From an uncultured Muribaculaceae bacterium (GTDB lineage: Bacteria > Bacteroidota > Bacteroidia > Bacteroidales > Muribaculaceae): DNA of 64,000 bases. The stretch is from assembly GCA_910579185.1 (NCBI GenBank), contig CAJTTG010000001.1, forward strand, positions 248,001-312,000, read 5' to 3'. The stretch's first letter is position 1; the number at the start of each line of letters is the position of its first letter. Below, piece by piece: positions 9,794-19,703 of this stretch. The notes beneath the pieces were generated by a model, which saw only the letters and a list, made by a program, of their open reading frames with translations, was not told the DNA's origin and did no database searches. A program made the translations under genes and the position numbers.

Positions 9794-10387
9794 TCAGGGA
9801 ATCCAATAATACGGAGCCTTCTTTCGGTGTTCTGAGACCCAGTTCTCAAATTCAGGCAATGTAGTTATGCCGTCAGCAATAACTGCTTCATAGTATTCTA
9901 CGCCGTGATAATTCTTTCTTTCCGATGCCTCAAATTTGAGACGTAGAATAGTTTCTTTTTGTTCCTGGGTCATGACCGCCATAATTCGGTCAGCCATTTT
10001 CTCAAAATATCCATCGTATTCCGTACCATCTTCAATGTGGATAATATCAAACTGCCATATTGCACCATCGGAGGCTTTGTAGAATACGTGCCATGCTATG
10101 CAGTGTTCATTGGTATGTAGACCATTGATACACTTTATTTCCGTTACATTCGGATTGTTGGCAATCTTCGCAACGATTGCGAAACTGTCAGTTGTAGTTA
10201 TGCCTTGCGAATAGACATGGAGGTCAATATCCCGGTGGGAAGCAAGCAGCCCCATCCTCAGTGAGCCTACGATATTAACTCTGCATCCGGCCGCTTCCCA
10301 TATTTCGGCGATGCCGGATTCATTCAACACCTCACGTGCTTTTCTCTGATTGGCAATGGCAAAATCATTAATTGTTTTTTGATTCAT
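9794..10387 (-). CDS. Nucleotidyltransferase-fold protein
   Basis: A 197-residue protein with the polymerase-beta-type signature: GSLRMGL followed by HRDIDLHV, that is hG[GS] and the two metal-binding Asp residues. The frame extends 14 codons further upstream, but the ATG at 10387 gives a natural start (MNQKTINDFAIANQRKA) and lies behind a TATCTTTG -7 element at 10412-10419. The substrate is unknown. It resembles stand-alone NTase proteins of Bacteroidales. There is no neighbouring HEPN gene, so a MNT-HEPN toxin pair is not supported. Confidence 0.7.
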   Translation of the reverse strand: MNQKTINDFAIANQRKAREVLNESGIAEIWEAAGCRVNIVGSLRMGLLASHRDIDLHVYSQGITTTDSFAIVAKIANNPNVTEIKCINGLHTNEHCIAWHVFYKASDGAIWQFDIIHIEDGTEYDGYFEKMADRIMAVMTQEQKETILRLKFEASERKNYHGVEYYEAVIADGITTLPEFENWVSEHRKKAPYYWIP

Positions 10388-10478
10388 CGTGGTTTCGATT
10401 TGATAAATCTGCAAAGATAGCACTTTCAATGTGTTTTTTAGCCGTTTAAATCAAATTTCCCTAAGTAAATAGATAAAA

Positions 10479-10510
10479 ATAGACTGCGCTGTAACTCAAG
10501 CGCAGTCTAT
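10479..10510 (-). terminator. Intrinsic terminator of purT
   Basis: A 12-bp perfect stem (ATAGACTGCGCT at 10479-10490 with its complement at 10499-10510) and an 8-base loop. Read leftward it is followed by a T-rich run (TTTTTATCT), just after the purT stop. Confidence 0.85.
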
Positions 10511-10535
10511 GGTATATTTTGTAAAGCAGCCGTTT

Positions 10536-11720
10536 TTAATATACGGTGACTTTTAGTTTGTCATATGCTCGCTGTGATTTTGCAATGGCTTCTTCTACAG
10601 TTTCTGCCGTGGCAAGTATCACCCCCATGCGTCGATGACCTTTGATTTCCGGTTTGCCAAATATTCTGATCTGTACTCCGGGTTCTTCAAGTACCTGTTC
10701 CAGATTATCAAATTCAATTTGGGTTGTATCGCCCTCAACAACAATCGCACGAGAGGCCGACGGACCATAAAAACGTATTGAGGGCACTGGCAGACCGAGC
10801 AATGCTCGTGCATGTAGTCCGAATTCGCTGAGATCCTGCGATATCATGGTTACCATTCCGGTGTCATGTGGGCGAGGGGAGACCTCACTGAAAATAACCT
10901 CGTCACCTTTGATAAACAGCTCTACACCGAATATTCCGTATCCTCCGAGGGCATCAGTGACTTTCTTTGCAATCTCTCGTGCCGATTCCAATGCTTTGGG
11001 ACTCATAGCCTGAGGCTGCCAGGAATAGCGATAATCGCCATCAACCTGAACGTGACCTATAGGTTCGCAATATGTTGTTCCGGAAACACTTCTGACGGTC
11101 AGCAGCGTGATTTCATAATCAAAATTCACGAAGCCCTCAACAATCACGCGACCGGCTCCGGCTCTTCCTCCTTCCTGGGCAATCTTCCAAGAGTTTTCAA
11201 TATCATTTTCTGATTTGATCACACTTTGTCCATGTCCTGATGAACTCATGATCGGTTTTACAACACAAGGTATTCCTACGGTTTTGACAGCTGCCACAAA
11301 CTCATCGAATGTGGACGCGAAAACATACGGGGATGTCTTTATGCCGAGTTCTTCAGCGGCAAGACGACGTATTCCTTCTCGGTTCATGGTCAGATAAGCC
11401 GCTTGCGCTGTTGGAGTTACGTTGAAACCATCTTTCTCAAGGGCAACAAGTGCAGGGGTGGCGATAGCTTCAACCTCAGGGATTATATGATCGGGCTTTT
11501 CTTCAAGAATAACATTCGTAAGTTCTTCTGGATCAAGCATGTTGAATACTCTTGAACGATGAGCTACCTGCATGGCTGGCGCGTTTGCATATCGATCACA
11601 TGCTACCACCTCGATATTATATCGTTGAAGTTCGAGAGCAACCTCTTTTCCTAACTCGCCACTGCCAAGCAACAATGCTTTGCGTCCTACCGGGGTCATT
11701 ACAGATCCTATCTTTGCCAT
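10536..11720 (-). CDS. purT: Formate-dependent phosphoribosylglycinamide formyltransferase
   Basis: A 394-residue ATP-grasp enzyme catalysing the third step of purine synthesis from formate, ATP and GAR, replacing the folate-dependent PurN reaction. The N-terminus has the nucleotide-binding [17 protein letters not shown]. The central ATP-grasp domain has [11 protein letters not shown], and [12 protein letters not shown] carries metal-binding residues. The length matches E. coli PurT closely. It is monocistronic, with a consensus promoter upstream and a strong terminator downstream. Confidence 0.96.
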   Translation of the reverse strand: MAKIGSVMTPVGRKALLLGSGELGKEVALELQRYNIEVVACDRYANAPAMQVAHRSRVFNMLDPEELTNVILEEKPDHIIPEVEAIATPALVALEKDGFNVTPTAQAAYLTMNREGIRRLAAEELGIKTSPYVFASTFDEFVAAVKTVGIPCVVKPIMSSSGHGQSVIKSENDIENSWKIAQEGGRAGAGRVIVEGFVNFDYEITLLTVRSVSGTTYCEPIGHVQVDGDYRYSWQPQAMSPKALESAREIAKKVTDALGGYGIFGVELFIKGDEVIFSEVSPRPHDTGMVTMISQDLSEFGLHARALLGLPVPSIRFYGPSASRAIVVEGDTTQIEFDNLEQVLEEPGVQIRIFGKPEIKGHRRMGVILATAETVEEAIAKSQRAYDKLKVTVY

Positions 11721-12049
11721 TTATCTTGAATTTAAGGAATAATTAATTATTGATTGGTATCTATCTTTGATTGCAAAGATACGGCTTTATATCAAATTAT
11801 ACAACTGATAAACTCTGCTGAACTTAGCTTATGTCTATTTACCATGTGTTAAGTTTGTGGCCATAGAATATTGACACTCGTATTATTACGGGAAGATCGT
11901 ATGTTCTAATTATTACGGATTTCAGACCCTGTAAAATAACGCAAGGTAAATAGCCGCAAGCAAAGATGGGGTAGTCCTATAATCAACCGCCGTAGTTGCT
12001 ATTTAACATAATCGTAATTATGGGAAAATTTATTGTTGGAATCGTGAAC
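11721..12049. other. 329-bp spacer between purT and menE
   Basis: Contains the purT promoter at its left side. The remainder, 11,805-12,049, lies downstream of the menE stop. I see no clear terminator, RNA gene or conserved element in it. Confidence 0.4.
11774..11804 (-). promoter_or_regulatory. Promoter of purT
   Basis: On the minus strand: TTG (11802-11804), 20 bases, TATCTTTG (11774-11781). The leader to the purT ATG would be about 45 nt. Confidence 0.7.
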
Positions 12050-13015
12050 CTATAAGTTGCGCTTGATTTTCCCGGAATCTGTCCTGTCAAGATGTTCTTT
12101 ATAGATGATTTCTTTAGGACACTCATATCTGTCAAGGAACTCTCGCAATCTTTTCGGCAGATTTTCGATCTGATCAAGTCCTTCGATAATCAGAACGAGT
12201 TCATGTCCCCAAGCGGCGCTTTCTCTTGATGCGAAATAGAATTCTCGTCCATTGAAGATTGTGGCGATTTTCATTTCAAGTTGTTCCGGGAAAATTTTGA
12301 TGCCACCTGAATTTACAACGTTATCAGCTCGGCCAAGCCATCGGAATGATCTTGAATCAATAAGTTCTACAATATCGTTTGTGACAAGTTGTCCGAAGGA
12401 GAATGCTTTGCTTTTGATTACGAGACATCCACGTACATCTGTTTCAAAATCAAATCCCGGCATCGAATGATAGAGTTGTTCGCCGATTCGTCTTAATGCT
12501 ACGTGGCTGCAAGTTTCAGTCATTCCATACGTACAGAACGCATTAATCTGTCGCTCGATCAACTCTTGTTCAATTGATTGTTGGAGTGATGCACCACCTA
12601 TGATCAAATTGTTGATTTTGTGATGTTTACCGGATTCCAACAGACCGGGAATTTGGGATGGGACAACGGGTAATAGATCAATGCACTCCCCTGTTTCCCA
12701 GTTGTTTAACGGTGATAGAGCCGGTTTCAGGTTTATTAATCTTGCACCGGACACCATAGCTCTGACAACCATCATTTTACCGGCTATATATCCGATTGAT
12801 AATGGATTGACAAGAAGGCTATCGGAGTTGATATCGAAATATCGGCATGTTGATTTTGCCGATGCGATCATATCCGATTTTCTTAATTTTATCTCTTTGG
12901 GACGCCCTGTAGATCCCGACGTATGTGCTGTGATATAATCGCTTTCATTTTCCCATTCTCTAAGAAATAGATCAAGTTCCGGGCTTTTATGTCCGCTTAT
13001 TCTGGTTTTATCCAT
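12050..13015 (-). CDS. menE: o-Succinylbenzoate-CoA ligase (short form)
   Basis: A 321-residue AMP-forming acyl-CoA ligase. Motifs seen: the P-loop TAHTSGSTGRPKEIK near residues 33-47, the adenylate-binding YGMTETCSH, and the C-terminal catalytic Lys in DRTDSGKIKRNL. It is shorter than enterobacterial MenE (~450 residues) because the N-terminal subdomain is reduced, a form I associate with Bacteroidetes. It activates OSB for the naphthoate ring closure done by MenB. Its start overlaps the menC end by 19 bp, so it is the last gene of the men operon. Confidence 0.88.
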   Translation of the reverse strand: MDKTRISGHKSPELDLFLREWENESDYITAHTSGSTGRPKEIKLRKSDMIASAKSTCRYFDINSDSLLVNPLSIGYIAGKMMVVRAMVSGARLINLKPALSPLNNWETGECIDLLPVVPSQIPGLLESGKHHKINNLIIGGASLQQSIEQELIERQINAFCTYGMTETCSHVALRRIGEQLYHSMPGFDFETDVRGCLVIKSKAFSFGQLVTNDIVELIDSRSFRWLGRADNVVNSGGIKIFPEQLEMKIATIFNGREFYFASRESAAWGHELVLIIEGLDQIENLPKRLREFLDRYECPKEIIYKEHLDRTDSGKIKRNL

Positions 13016-14055
13016 TTCAAATCAGGTATTGACCACTTTTTGTTAAGATCATGCATCAGTGATTGTCCGGTTTGTGTCAAAGGAGATCCGATATTATTCT
13101 CGTATAGATTTCCGGTACCAAGGCCTTGAGGCATCTTGGGTGAATAATTATCGACCCATCGGGCGATGGCATTTAGTCCGATGTTCGACTCAAGAGCTGA
13201 TGTAGCCCACCACCCTATTCCTCTCGACTCAGCAAAACGGATCCAGGCCTCTGCTCCGGAAAATCCTCCGCATAAGGAGGGTTTCAGGATTATGTACTGA
13301 GGCTTGATTGTATCAAGCATCTCTTCGCGATCTTCGTTCCGGATCAACCCTATCAATTCTTCATCCAAGGCGATGTCTATCGGCGAATTGCCGCATAGCT
13401 CTTTCATTTTTGACCATTGTCTCGGTTTTATGGGCTGCTCGATTGAATGTATATCGAGTTGAGATAACAGCTCCAGTTTATTCATTGCCTCCAATGGCGA
13501 GAATCCGCCGTTAGCATCAAGTCGTATCTCTAAATCTTTGGCAGGAAAATGATTACGGACCGTTCTTACAATGTCGAACTCTTCGTCAAAGTCAATTCCT
13601 CCGATTTTGAATTTCACGCACTTAAAACCGGCTTTCAGTTTCTCATCTACGCGTCGGATCATCTGCTCCTTGTTCCCCATCCACACTAAACCATTGATAA
13701 CTATTGGCCGTCCGTCATCAAATTGTTTCCCTATGAACGGTTTCCGTATTCCTCCATGAATGAAATCTGAGAACGCTGTTTCGATTCCAAACAAGATAGA
13801 TGGGTATTCCTGATATTTCTCGGGTACAAAGCTGGCTATATCGCGACATGCTTGTGTCAGCATCATCTCGTAATCCGTACGATCGTCGTAACTCAGTCCC
13901 TTGAAAAGCGCACACTCCCCTAACCCATATCTTAATGGATCTTCGTCGTCCCAGATCTTGACAAAATATGTCAGTTTCTCTGTCATTACAGCGCGCGATG
14001 TAATGGCAGGTTCTTTGAAAATAAGGTTATAGGGGGTGTATGCGGCTTTCAACAT
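12997..14055 (-). CDS. menC: o-Succinylbenzoate synthase
   Basis: A 352-residue enolase-superfamily enzyme dehydrating SHCHC to OSB in menaquinone synthesis. The barrel carries CVKFKIGG (the catalytic KxK lysines), the metal ligands in LRLDANGGFS and IEQPI, and LDEELIG. The gene lies between menB (2-bp gap) and menE (19-bp overlap). Length and motifs indicate an intact gene. Confidence 0.92.
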   Translation of the reverse strand: MLKAAYTPYNLIFKEPAITSRAVMTEKLTYFVKIWDDEDPLRYGLGECALFKGLSYDDRTDYEMMLTQACRDIASFVPEKYQEYPSILFGIETAFSDFIHGGIRKPFIGKQFDDGRPIVINGLVWMGNKEQMIRRVDEKLKAGFKCVKFKIGGIDFDEEFDIVRTVRNHFPAKDLEIRLDANGGFSPLEAMNKLELLSQLDIHSIEQPIKPRQWSKMKELCGNSPIDIALDEELIGLIRNEDREEMLDTIKPQYIILKPSLCGGFSGAEAWIRFAESRGIGWWATSALESNIGLNAIARWVDNYSPKMPQGLGTGNLYENNIGSPLTQTGQSLMHDLNKKWSIPDLKWIKPE

Positions 14056-14057
14056 GA

Positions 14058-14876
14058 TTATCCTGGGAATTTCTGGAACTGATCAAAGTCTGGATCTCTT
14101 TTTTCAAGGAATGCGTTCTTGCCCTCTTGTGCCTCAGCCATGAGATAGTACATCAGTGTGGCATCTCCGGCAAATTCCATCATGCCTCTCTGTCCATCCA
14201 GTTCAGCGTTCAAGGCCCGTTTGATCATACGGATTGCCATCGGGCTGCGTTTTAATATCGTTTCTGCCCATTCCATAGTCTCGTCTTCAAGTTGTTCCAA
14301 TGGCACAACTTTGTTGACCATACCCATTTCTTCAGCCTCTTTGGCTGTGTACTGTCGACAGAGGAACCAGATCTCACGGGCTTTTTTCTGACCCACACAT
14401 CGGGCAAGATATGATGAGCCGAAACCGGCATCAAAACTGCCTACTTTTGGACCGGTCTGCCCGAATCGTGCGTTTTCTGAAGCTATGGTCAGATCGCAGA
14501 CAACCTGAAGAACATTTCCGCCTCCAATAGCATAGCCGTTGACCATGGCAATAACCGGCTTGGGTATGGAACGGATTGCTTTGTGGAGATCAAGCACATT
14601 CAGACGGGGTACACCGTTTTCGTCTATGTAACCACCTACACCTTTCACTTTCTGGTCTCCACCGGAGCAGAACGCTTTGTCGCCGGTGCCGGTCAGGATT
14701 ATAACACCAATTTCAGGTGATTCACGGCAATATGCCATTGCATCGAGCATCTCTTTGTTTGTCTGCGGACGGAAGGCGTTATAGACCTGAGGTCTGTTTA
14801 TTGTGATTTTTGCAACTTTCCCACATTGTTGGAAAAGGATATCCTCATACTCTTTGATCGTTGTCCAAGTTCTCAT
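14058..14876 (-). CDS. menB: 1,4-dihydroxy-2-naphthoyl-CoA synthase
   Basis: A 272-residue crotonase-fold enzyme closing the second aromatic ring of menaquinone. Oxyanion-hole and active-site segments are visible: [12 protein letters not shown], the [13 protein letters not shown] segment and [16 protein letters not shown]. The last of these, with its Asp, is typical of MenB rather than generic enoyl-CoA hydratases. It sits between menD and menC in a tight operon. Confidence 0.95.
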   Translation of the reverse strand: MRTWTTIKEYEDILFQQCGKVAKITINRPQVYNAFRPQTNKEMLDAMAYCRESPEIGVIILTGTGDKAFCSGGDQKVKGVGGYIDENGVPRLNVLDLHKAIRSIPKPVIAMVNGYAIGGGNVLQVVCDLTIASENARFGQTGPKVGSFDAGFGSSYLARCVGQKKAREIWFLCRQYTAKEAEEMGMVNKVVPLEQLEDETMEWAETILKRSPMAIRMIKRALNAELDGQRGMMEFAGDATLMYYLMAEAQEGKNAFLEKRDPDFDQFQKFPG

Positions 14877-14883
14877 ATATCTT

Positions 14884-16593
14884 TTATTTTTTTGATTTAC
14901 AATAAGTGAAATATTCTTTCAATATCTCCGCAGATAATTCCCCCGGTGTATTGACAACAAGCATGGCCGGATGCTGATTTTCATTCGCGAAGATTGGAAA
15001 GACTCGTCTTAACTCCGTTTCATCCGACGCGGAATGCATGCTGAATCCATTTGCCTGTCCTATTTCGTATATAGAATGGGACGATGGTGCGCAAAACATT
15101 CGTTCTCTCACATCAAGAGCCGAAGTCGATGCAATAAATCTGAAAATACCCCCACCGTCATTGTTGATCACAATGATCTTGACGCGTGGAGTTTTCAGTT
15201 CGCAGCTCAAAGCCCCTATGTCATACAGGCAGCTCATGTCGCCGGTGATGAGCAAGGTTGTATCCCCGTATGCCAGCGACGCACCTATTGCCGTAGATGT
15301 GCAGCCATCAATGCCGCTTACACCTCTGTTGCAGTCACAGCGATGATTTTCCCGTTGTGAAAAAATTTGCGCATATCTGACGCTTGTTCCGTTGGAATAT
15401 TGCACGTTCCATCTGCGTGGAATCATCGGCAACAGCGTGGCAAATGCTTTTAGATCGCTCCATGGCGATTTTGCGGCATACGACATTGTCAAAGAATCTG
15501 CCCGGTCTTTCAATATGTGCCATTTTCTCGCAAAGTCACATTCCTGCCGATGGGGTTGCATTGCCGAGGCCAATTGCTGAAAAAACATGCCTGGATCCAT
15601 TTCGATCCGGGTTGTCAACTGTTGGAAACAATCCACGGTATCTTCGATCTCCCCTACATGCCAATGCGCTTTTATCCGGTTGCTCCTGAATAATTGTTTG
15701 ATATGTCGGGAAACGAGTGCCCCTCCGGTCGTGATCACCACATCCGGCACATATTCCATTCGGTCCTCATCCCTCATCGAAGCTAAAGTGCCATCTATGG
15801 AGGTGATGAAATTTTTCCCATGCAGATTAGCCAGTGTTTCTGTCACAACGACTATATTCGGCAACTCGCTGAGTCGCATCAAAGCCTTGTTGAGTGTCTT
15901 GTCCGGATTCATGAAACCGCAGACTATCATCACTTTGACCGGCGATGCAATTGTTCTACCAAGATCCCTTGCTTCTCGCGTCTCCATTTTCGCTGTCGGA
16001 CGTATCATGTTTATTGTCCGCATTAGAGTTTGATCCTGAGAGTCATTGCTGTCGTCAGCTAATGTTCCGAGAGGTTCATCGAGCTGAACATTGATATGCA
16101 CAGGCCCTATTCTGCCCGACGTGGCAGTCAGTATTGCATCATTGGCAATTCGATTGGCATACCATACATTATTGTCTGTATGGTCTGGAGAAATGTCATA
16201 GCTGCGTTTAACGTAATTCCTCAGAGCATCAGCCTGTACAATAGTCTGGGAATCGTCTTGTCCGATCCATGCTTTCGGACGATCCGCCGAGATCACGATC
16301 AACGGAATTTTACGATAGAAAGCCTCTGAGATAGCCGGTGCATAGTTCAACAACGCAGACCCTGAAGTGCAGATCAATGCAACCGGTTCCTGTGAGATCA
16401 AGGCATAACCAAGGGCGATAAATGCTGCGCTTCTTTCATCAATCACAACATCCGTTGTGATTTTATTACGTCTGGATATCGCGATCAGCAATGGTGCATT
16501 TCGGGATCCGGGAGAAACAATCGCACGTTTCACCCCATGCTGTTCCAACAGCATGGCAATGCATCTACAGATCCTGTTAGTGGTATTTTCCAT
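14884..16593 (-). CDS. menD: SEPHCHC synthase (2-oxoglutarate decarboxylase type)
   Basis: A 569-residue thiamine-diphosphate enzyme that adds 2-oxoglutarate-derived succinate semialdehyde to isochorismate, the committed menaquinone step. The N-terminal Pyr domain has SPGSRNAPL, and the C-terminal PP domain has [12 protein letters not shown] and INNDGGGIF for ThDP/Mg binding. A GTG at 16617 would lengthen the protein by 8 residues, but it overlaps a -7-like element (TAATTTTG at 16617-16624). The ATG at 16593 is therefore the better start. It is the first gene of menDBCE. Confidence 0.93.
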   Translation of the reverse strand: MENTTNRICRCIAMLLEQHGVKRAIVSPGSRNAPLLIAISRRNKITTDVVIDERSAAFIALGYALISQEPVALICTSGSALLNYAPAISEAFYRKIPLIVISADRPKAWIGQDDSQTIVQADALRNYVKRSYDISPDHTDNNVWYANRIANDAILTATSGRIGPVHINVQLDEPLGTLADDSNDSQDQTLMRTINMIRPTAKMETREARDLGRTIASPVKVMIVCGFMNPDKTLNKALMRLSELPNIVVVTETLANLHGKNFITSIDGTLASMRDEDRMEYVPDVVITTGGALVSRHIKQLFRSNRIKAHWHVGEIEDTVDCFQQLTTRIEMDPGMFFQQLASAMQPHRQECDFARKWHILKDRADSLTMSYAAKSPWSDLKAFATLLPMIPRRWNVQYSNGTSVRYAQIFSQRENHRCDCNRGVSGIDGCTSTAIGASLAYGDTTLLITGDMSCLYDIGALSCELKTPRVKIIVINNDGGGIFRFIASTSALDVRERMFCAPSSHSIYEIGQANGFSMHSASDETELRRVFPIFANENQHPAMLVVNTPGELSAEILKEYFTYCKSKK

Positions 16594-16616
16594 CGTGTGC
16601 CAATTTTTGATCGACA

Positions 16617-16624
16617 CAAAATTA
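16617..16624 (-). promoter_or_regulatory. -7 element of the men operon promoter
   Basis: TAATTTTG on the minus strand, 23 bp before the menD ATG. There is no clear TTG at the usual -33 spacing, so this is a partial match. Confidence 0.4.
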
Positions 16625-16797
16625 CAAAAAAATATCCGTGTCTGTTTGCTTTTCTGCGCTTTCGAGACAAAACTTTGTATTTGGGGTTTTATCCTCCTTC
16701 ATCCCCATTCTGTTTGCCTGTGAACCTATCTGTAGTCCGTTTCAAGAAAATCAACACCAACTTATTTTACGGTTTTGTATTTGCTAACAATTTGATT

Positions 16798-18873
16798 TTA
16801 TCGTCCTCCTGCCGTTGATGTATCAACATTGGCATCAGCTTTGATGAGTTTCTGTGCACTTCTCTTTTGATGCCCCCATTGCAGATTGTAACTGATACTG
16901 ATGTAGGGCATACGCATATCCAGCCGCATGTGTTGCTCGTTTGTATTCCATTTGCTGAGCATTTTAGAGCCTTGATCGTATTTGCCAAACGGCATAATCA
17001 TACCGGCTCCAAATTGCCAGTTTTTCCAATTATAAGAAAGGTCGATTACTGAAATATTCTCACCCCAACTGATTTTTTCACCCCACAGGTCATGCTGGGC
17101 ACGCATATACTGAGCAGAAAGTACGAAGCCCCAGTGCATAAGACGCAAGTTTGCGTTTCCGCTCCAGTTGTAATTATGCAATTTGTAACCTGAGCCGCTC
17201 ATACGCTCCATTCGATATTGTAGATAACCACTCATCATCAACCATTTGGGAATAATATCTATTTGTGGAGCAATAAAAAATGAGAGATTCTTCAAGCCCT
17301 GACTATTCTCGTAAGTGGTGGTTAGTCGGTCGTTATCCCAATATAGCAATGGTGTGATTGCATTGGGGCTGGTGAATGCCCGTACACCGAATGATCCCGT
17401 CACTCTCGGCACATTGAAGTTATATTTCAGTGTGAGCATGTATGAATTGGAAGTTTTCAAATTCGGGTTACCGATACGCCACTGAAAACCGTCAAGTTGC
17501 TGTGGCGCGATGTTTGTTTCTGCCAGCGACGGAGTGGACTGCCATGATTCAAAACTCAGTTTGAACTGATGATTCTGATTAATGCCATAAGTGACCGTGG
17601 CTTGCGGACGCATATTCCATGAATCACTTCCTTGATTAGTCTCCCTGAACAAGAAATCTGTATATTGGGCGCCTATGCCGGCGGTGAAAGTAAATTTCTT
17701 TATTCGCTGGAAATACTCTGCAAAGAAATAAACCTTGTCTTGTCGCTGATGAAAAATCTCACCGTCAAGATTTTCATAGACCGAACGATTCCGGTTGGCT
17801 GTATATGAGATCCCTGCTGTAAATCTGGAATTATTCCACTTCTTGATATAGTCAGCTTCTATTCCGTAGGCTTGGTTACGGTCTTTGATCATTGTATGAA
17901 TGTCTGTAAGATATTCTGTGGCATCGGGCAACTGCTCGATATAATCAGAATATGACCGGCCAAAATAAAAAGAACTGTTGAAATCCACTACAAGCATCTG
18001 CTTGTTTGCGAAATGTTGCTCAAAATATACGGAAAGATATGGCTTGGATCCCTTGTCCCCATGCATGTCAGTAAGAAGAATATCATCCATACCATTGCTC
18101 AATGATAGCAGGCCATTATACGTAAACTTGTCAGTAAACTTTCTATAATAAGATAAATCCACCATCAACACCGTAGTATCAGGTTTGATATAGCTATACG
18201 AAGCGGTGATATTACCCATCGTATTATCCATGTTGCCACCACGCGATGTTTCGTTTCTTGTCAGGAAAGCCCCGTCGGGATAAGTAAATGTTTCTTGATA
18301 TTCGCGGTGCGATTTGATCTTGTTGGTCAATTTAAATCGTCCCCAGATTTCAAATTGCGAACGGCCATTATTAAATTTCAAATCGGCGAAATAATTGCCC
18401 CATACTTGATTAACGGCCGGCATCGCATTTGTCATAAGCGAACCACCTACCGTGGGATTTGACACAATAAAATTCAGAACATAGTTAGCCCCGTTGTATC
18501 TTAGTCCGGGATTATCAATCCATTCCACTTTCTTGATAGTTTCAGGAAGCAATGTTTTGACCTGCTCTATTGAGGACTCACGTCCGTTTATGCGCACCTG
18601 TACCGATTGTCCGGCTGCTTGAATTATACCCAATGATTCTGTAACCGTTAGGGAGGGTATCATAAGGTTGTTTAGCAATTGAACTCCATTTTTTGAATTA
18701 TCCACTGCGCTACGGGATGGATAATATACATCCATATCTGCCTTGCGAATCACTTTTGGCGCTTGTACAACTATTTCCTGTAATTGTTGACTTGCTATTG
18801 AATCTCCTGTTTCTTGTGCAAGGGCGATAATTGCAATTAGAAGCATCAAAATAGTTATAAGAATTGCTTTCAT
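16798..18873 (-). CDS. Outer-membrane beta-barrel protein (TonB-receptor-like)
   Basis: A 691-residue exported protein. A signal peptide (MKAILITILMLLIAIIALAQ) is followed by a plug-like segment with LQEIVVQAPKVIRKADMDVYY and VRINGRESS. Then comes a long stretch of alternating aromatic/polar strands typical of a 20-plus-strand barrel. It resembles the Bacteroidetes outer-membrane barrel family (OMP_b-brl_3 type), but it lacks the N-terminal carboxypeptidase-D-like domain those proteins often have. The cargo is unknown. A Crp/Fnr regulator gene lies just upstream on the same strand, behind its own terminator. Confidence 0.78.
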   Translation of the reverse strand: MKAILITILMLLIAIIALAQETGDSIASQQLQEIVVQAPKVIRKADMDVYYPSRSAVDNSKNGVQLLNNLMIPSLTVTESLGIIQAAGQSVQVRINGRESSIEQVKTLLPETIKKVEWIDNPGLRYNGANYVLNFIVSNPTVGGSLMTNAMPAVNQVWGNYFADLKFNNGRSQFEIWGRFKLTNKIKSHREYQETFTYPDGAFLTRNETSRGGNMDNTMGNITASYSYIKPDTTVLMVDLSYYRKFTDKFTYNGLLSLSNGMDDILLTDMHGDKGSKPYLSVYFEQHFANKQMLVVDFNSSFYFGRSYSDYIEQLPDATEYLTDIHTMIKDRNQAYGIEADYIKKWNNSRFTAGISYTANRNRSVYENLDGEIFHQRQDKVYFFAEYFQRIKKFTFTAGIGAQYTDFLFRETNQGSDSWNMRPQATVTYGINQNHQFKLSFESWQSTPSLAETNIAPQQLDGFQWRIGNPNLKTSNSYMLTLKYNFNVPRVTGSFGVRAFTSPNAITPLLYWDNDRLTTTYENSQGLKNLSFFIAPQIDIIPKWLMMSGYLQYRMERMSGSGYKLHNYNWSGNANLRLMHWGFVLSAQYMRAQHDLWGEKISWGENISVIDLSYNWKNWQFGAGMIMPFGKYDQGSKMLSKWNTNEQHMRLDMRMPYISISYNLQWGHQKRSAQKLIKADANVDTSTAGGR

Positions 18874-18889
18874 GTGTGTGAATTTTATG

Positions 18890-18897
18890 CAAATTTA
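18890..18897 (-). promoter_or_regulatory. -7 element ahead of the outer-membrane barrel gene
   Basis: TAAATTTG on the minus strand, 17 bp before the start codon. The nearest TTG is 23 bases away (18921-18923), inside the terminator stem of the preceding gene. Confidence 0.45.
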
Positions 18898-18915
18898 GAC
18901 CTATTGAAAATAAAA

Positions 18916-18937
18916 ACTCTCAACAAATGTTGAGAGT
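18916..18937 (-). terminator. Intrinsic terminator of the Crp/Fnr-family gene
   Basis: A 9-bp stem (ACTCTCAAC / GTTGAGAGT) with a 4-base loop, followed leftward by TTTTTATTTTC. It ends the regulator transcript immediately ahead of the barrel gene's promoter. Confidence 0.8.
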
Positions 18938-19018
18938 CAAGGATTTTAACACTGTTTGCTGTAAGTTTTTGCGGTGGGGCTTGTTTTTGACCGCGCACTG
19001 GCTATAACCCGACTTGTG

Positions 19019-19600
19019 CTACAAGCCACCTCGCGAATGCTTCGCATTTCGCAATCGGCTCAGGTGTGTCGGGGTGATATTGAGGAATGAGGCAATGTCC
19101 TTGAGTGAAAAAAGGTCAAAAAGGTTGGGATATTGATTGATAAGGTCATCATATCGTTGCTGTGGTGTCTTGACATACAAGTCAACATATCGGTCATAGA
19201 CAGTTGTATATACAGCTTCGGTCGCGTGCATCACAATATCTTTGAAATTAGAGTCGGCATCAATCTTTTCATTGATATCCTTAGTCGGGATGCAGTAAAT
19301 CTCACAATCTGATACTGCTACTATCGCCAGTTTAGCTTTTTGTCCATATATGCAGAAAGGCCAGTCGGCTACAAATCCTTCGCTAAACACCAAACCCATC
19401 ACATGCTCTGTGCCATCAGCGGAACGTGCCACATATTTGAGCGTGCCGGATTGGATAAATCCGATATAACGGCCTACCTTGCCGATTGAGACAAATTCCT
19501 CGCCTTTGGCGAAATGCCGCAGCTTGCCCTTGTTGACACAAAATTCGTGAAAGGCATTGAAATCGATATTGTCTATATACGTATTGAAATTCTTGTCCAT
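19019..19600 (-). CDS. Crp/Fnr family transcriptional regulator
   Basis: A 193-residue protein with an N-terminal cyclic-nucleotide-binding-like beta roll (~25-120: FAKGEEFVSIGKVGRYIGFI) and a C-terminal helix-turn-helix (LKDIASFLNITPTHLSRLR). No Fnr-type Cys cluster is visible at the N-terminus, so it is probably not an iron-sulphur oxygen sensor. The ligand is unknown. The neighbouring barrel gene 146 bp downstream is a plausible target, but this is inference from position only. Confidence 0.85.
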   Translation of the reverse strand: MDKNFNTYIDNIDFNAFHEFCVNKGKLRHFAKGEEFVSIGKVGRYIGFIQSGTLKYVARSADGTEHVMGLVFSEGFVADWPFCIYGQKAKLAIVAVSDCEIYCIPTKDINEKIDADSNFKDIVMHATEAVYTTVYDRYVDLYVKTPQQRYDDLINQYPNLFDLFSLKDIASFLNITPTHLSRLRNAKHSRGGL

Positions 19601-19627
19601 ATTCAGTGAATGCGCATATTGGAATAG

Positions 19628-19660
19628 AATGGAGCCGTAACATTTGTTAGCGGCTCCATT
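19628..19660 (-). terminator. Probable terminator of the EF-G paralogue gene
   Basis: A 10-bp stem (AATGGAGCCG with CGGCTCCATT) closes a further imperfect inner stem. The T tract after it is weak, so confidence is moderate. Confidence 0.5.
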
Positions 19661-19703
19661 CAGCTGATATCGGAATTCTGCTGTGGTCAGCAGCTATCCA
19701 TCG

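Noticed and set aside
9794..10387. MNT-HEPN toxin-antitoxin pair
   Set aside because: Only the nucleotidyltransferase fold is present; no HEPN gene lies next to it.
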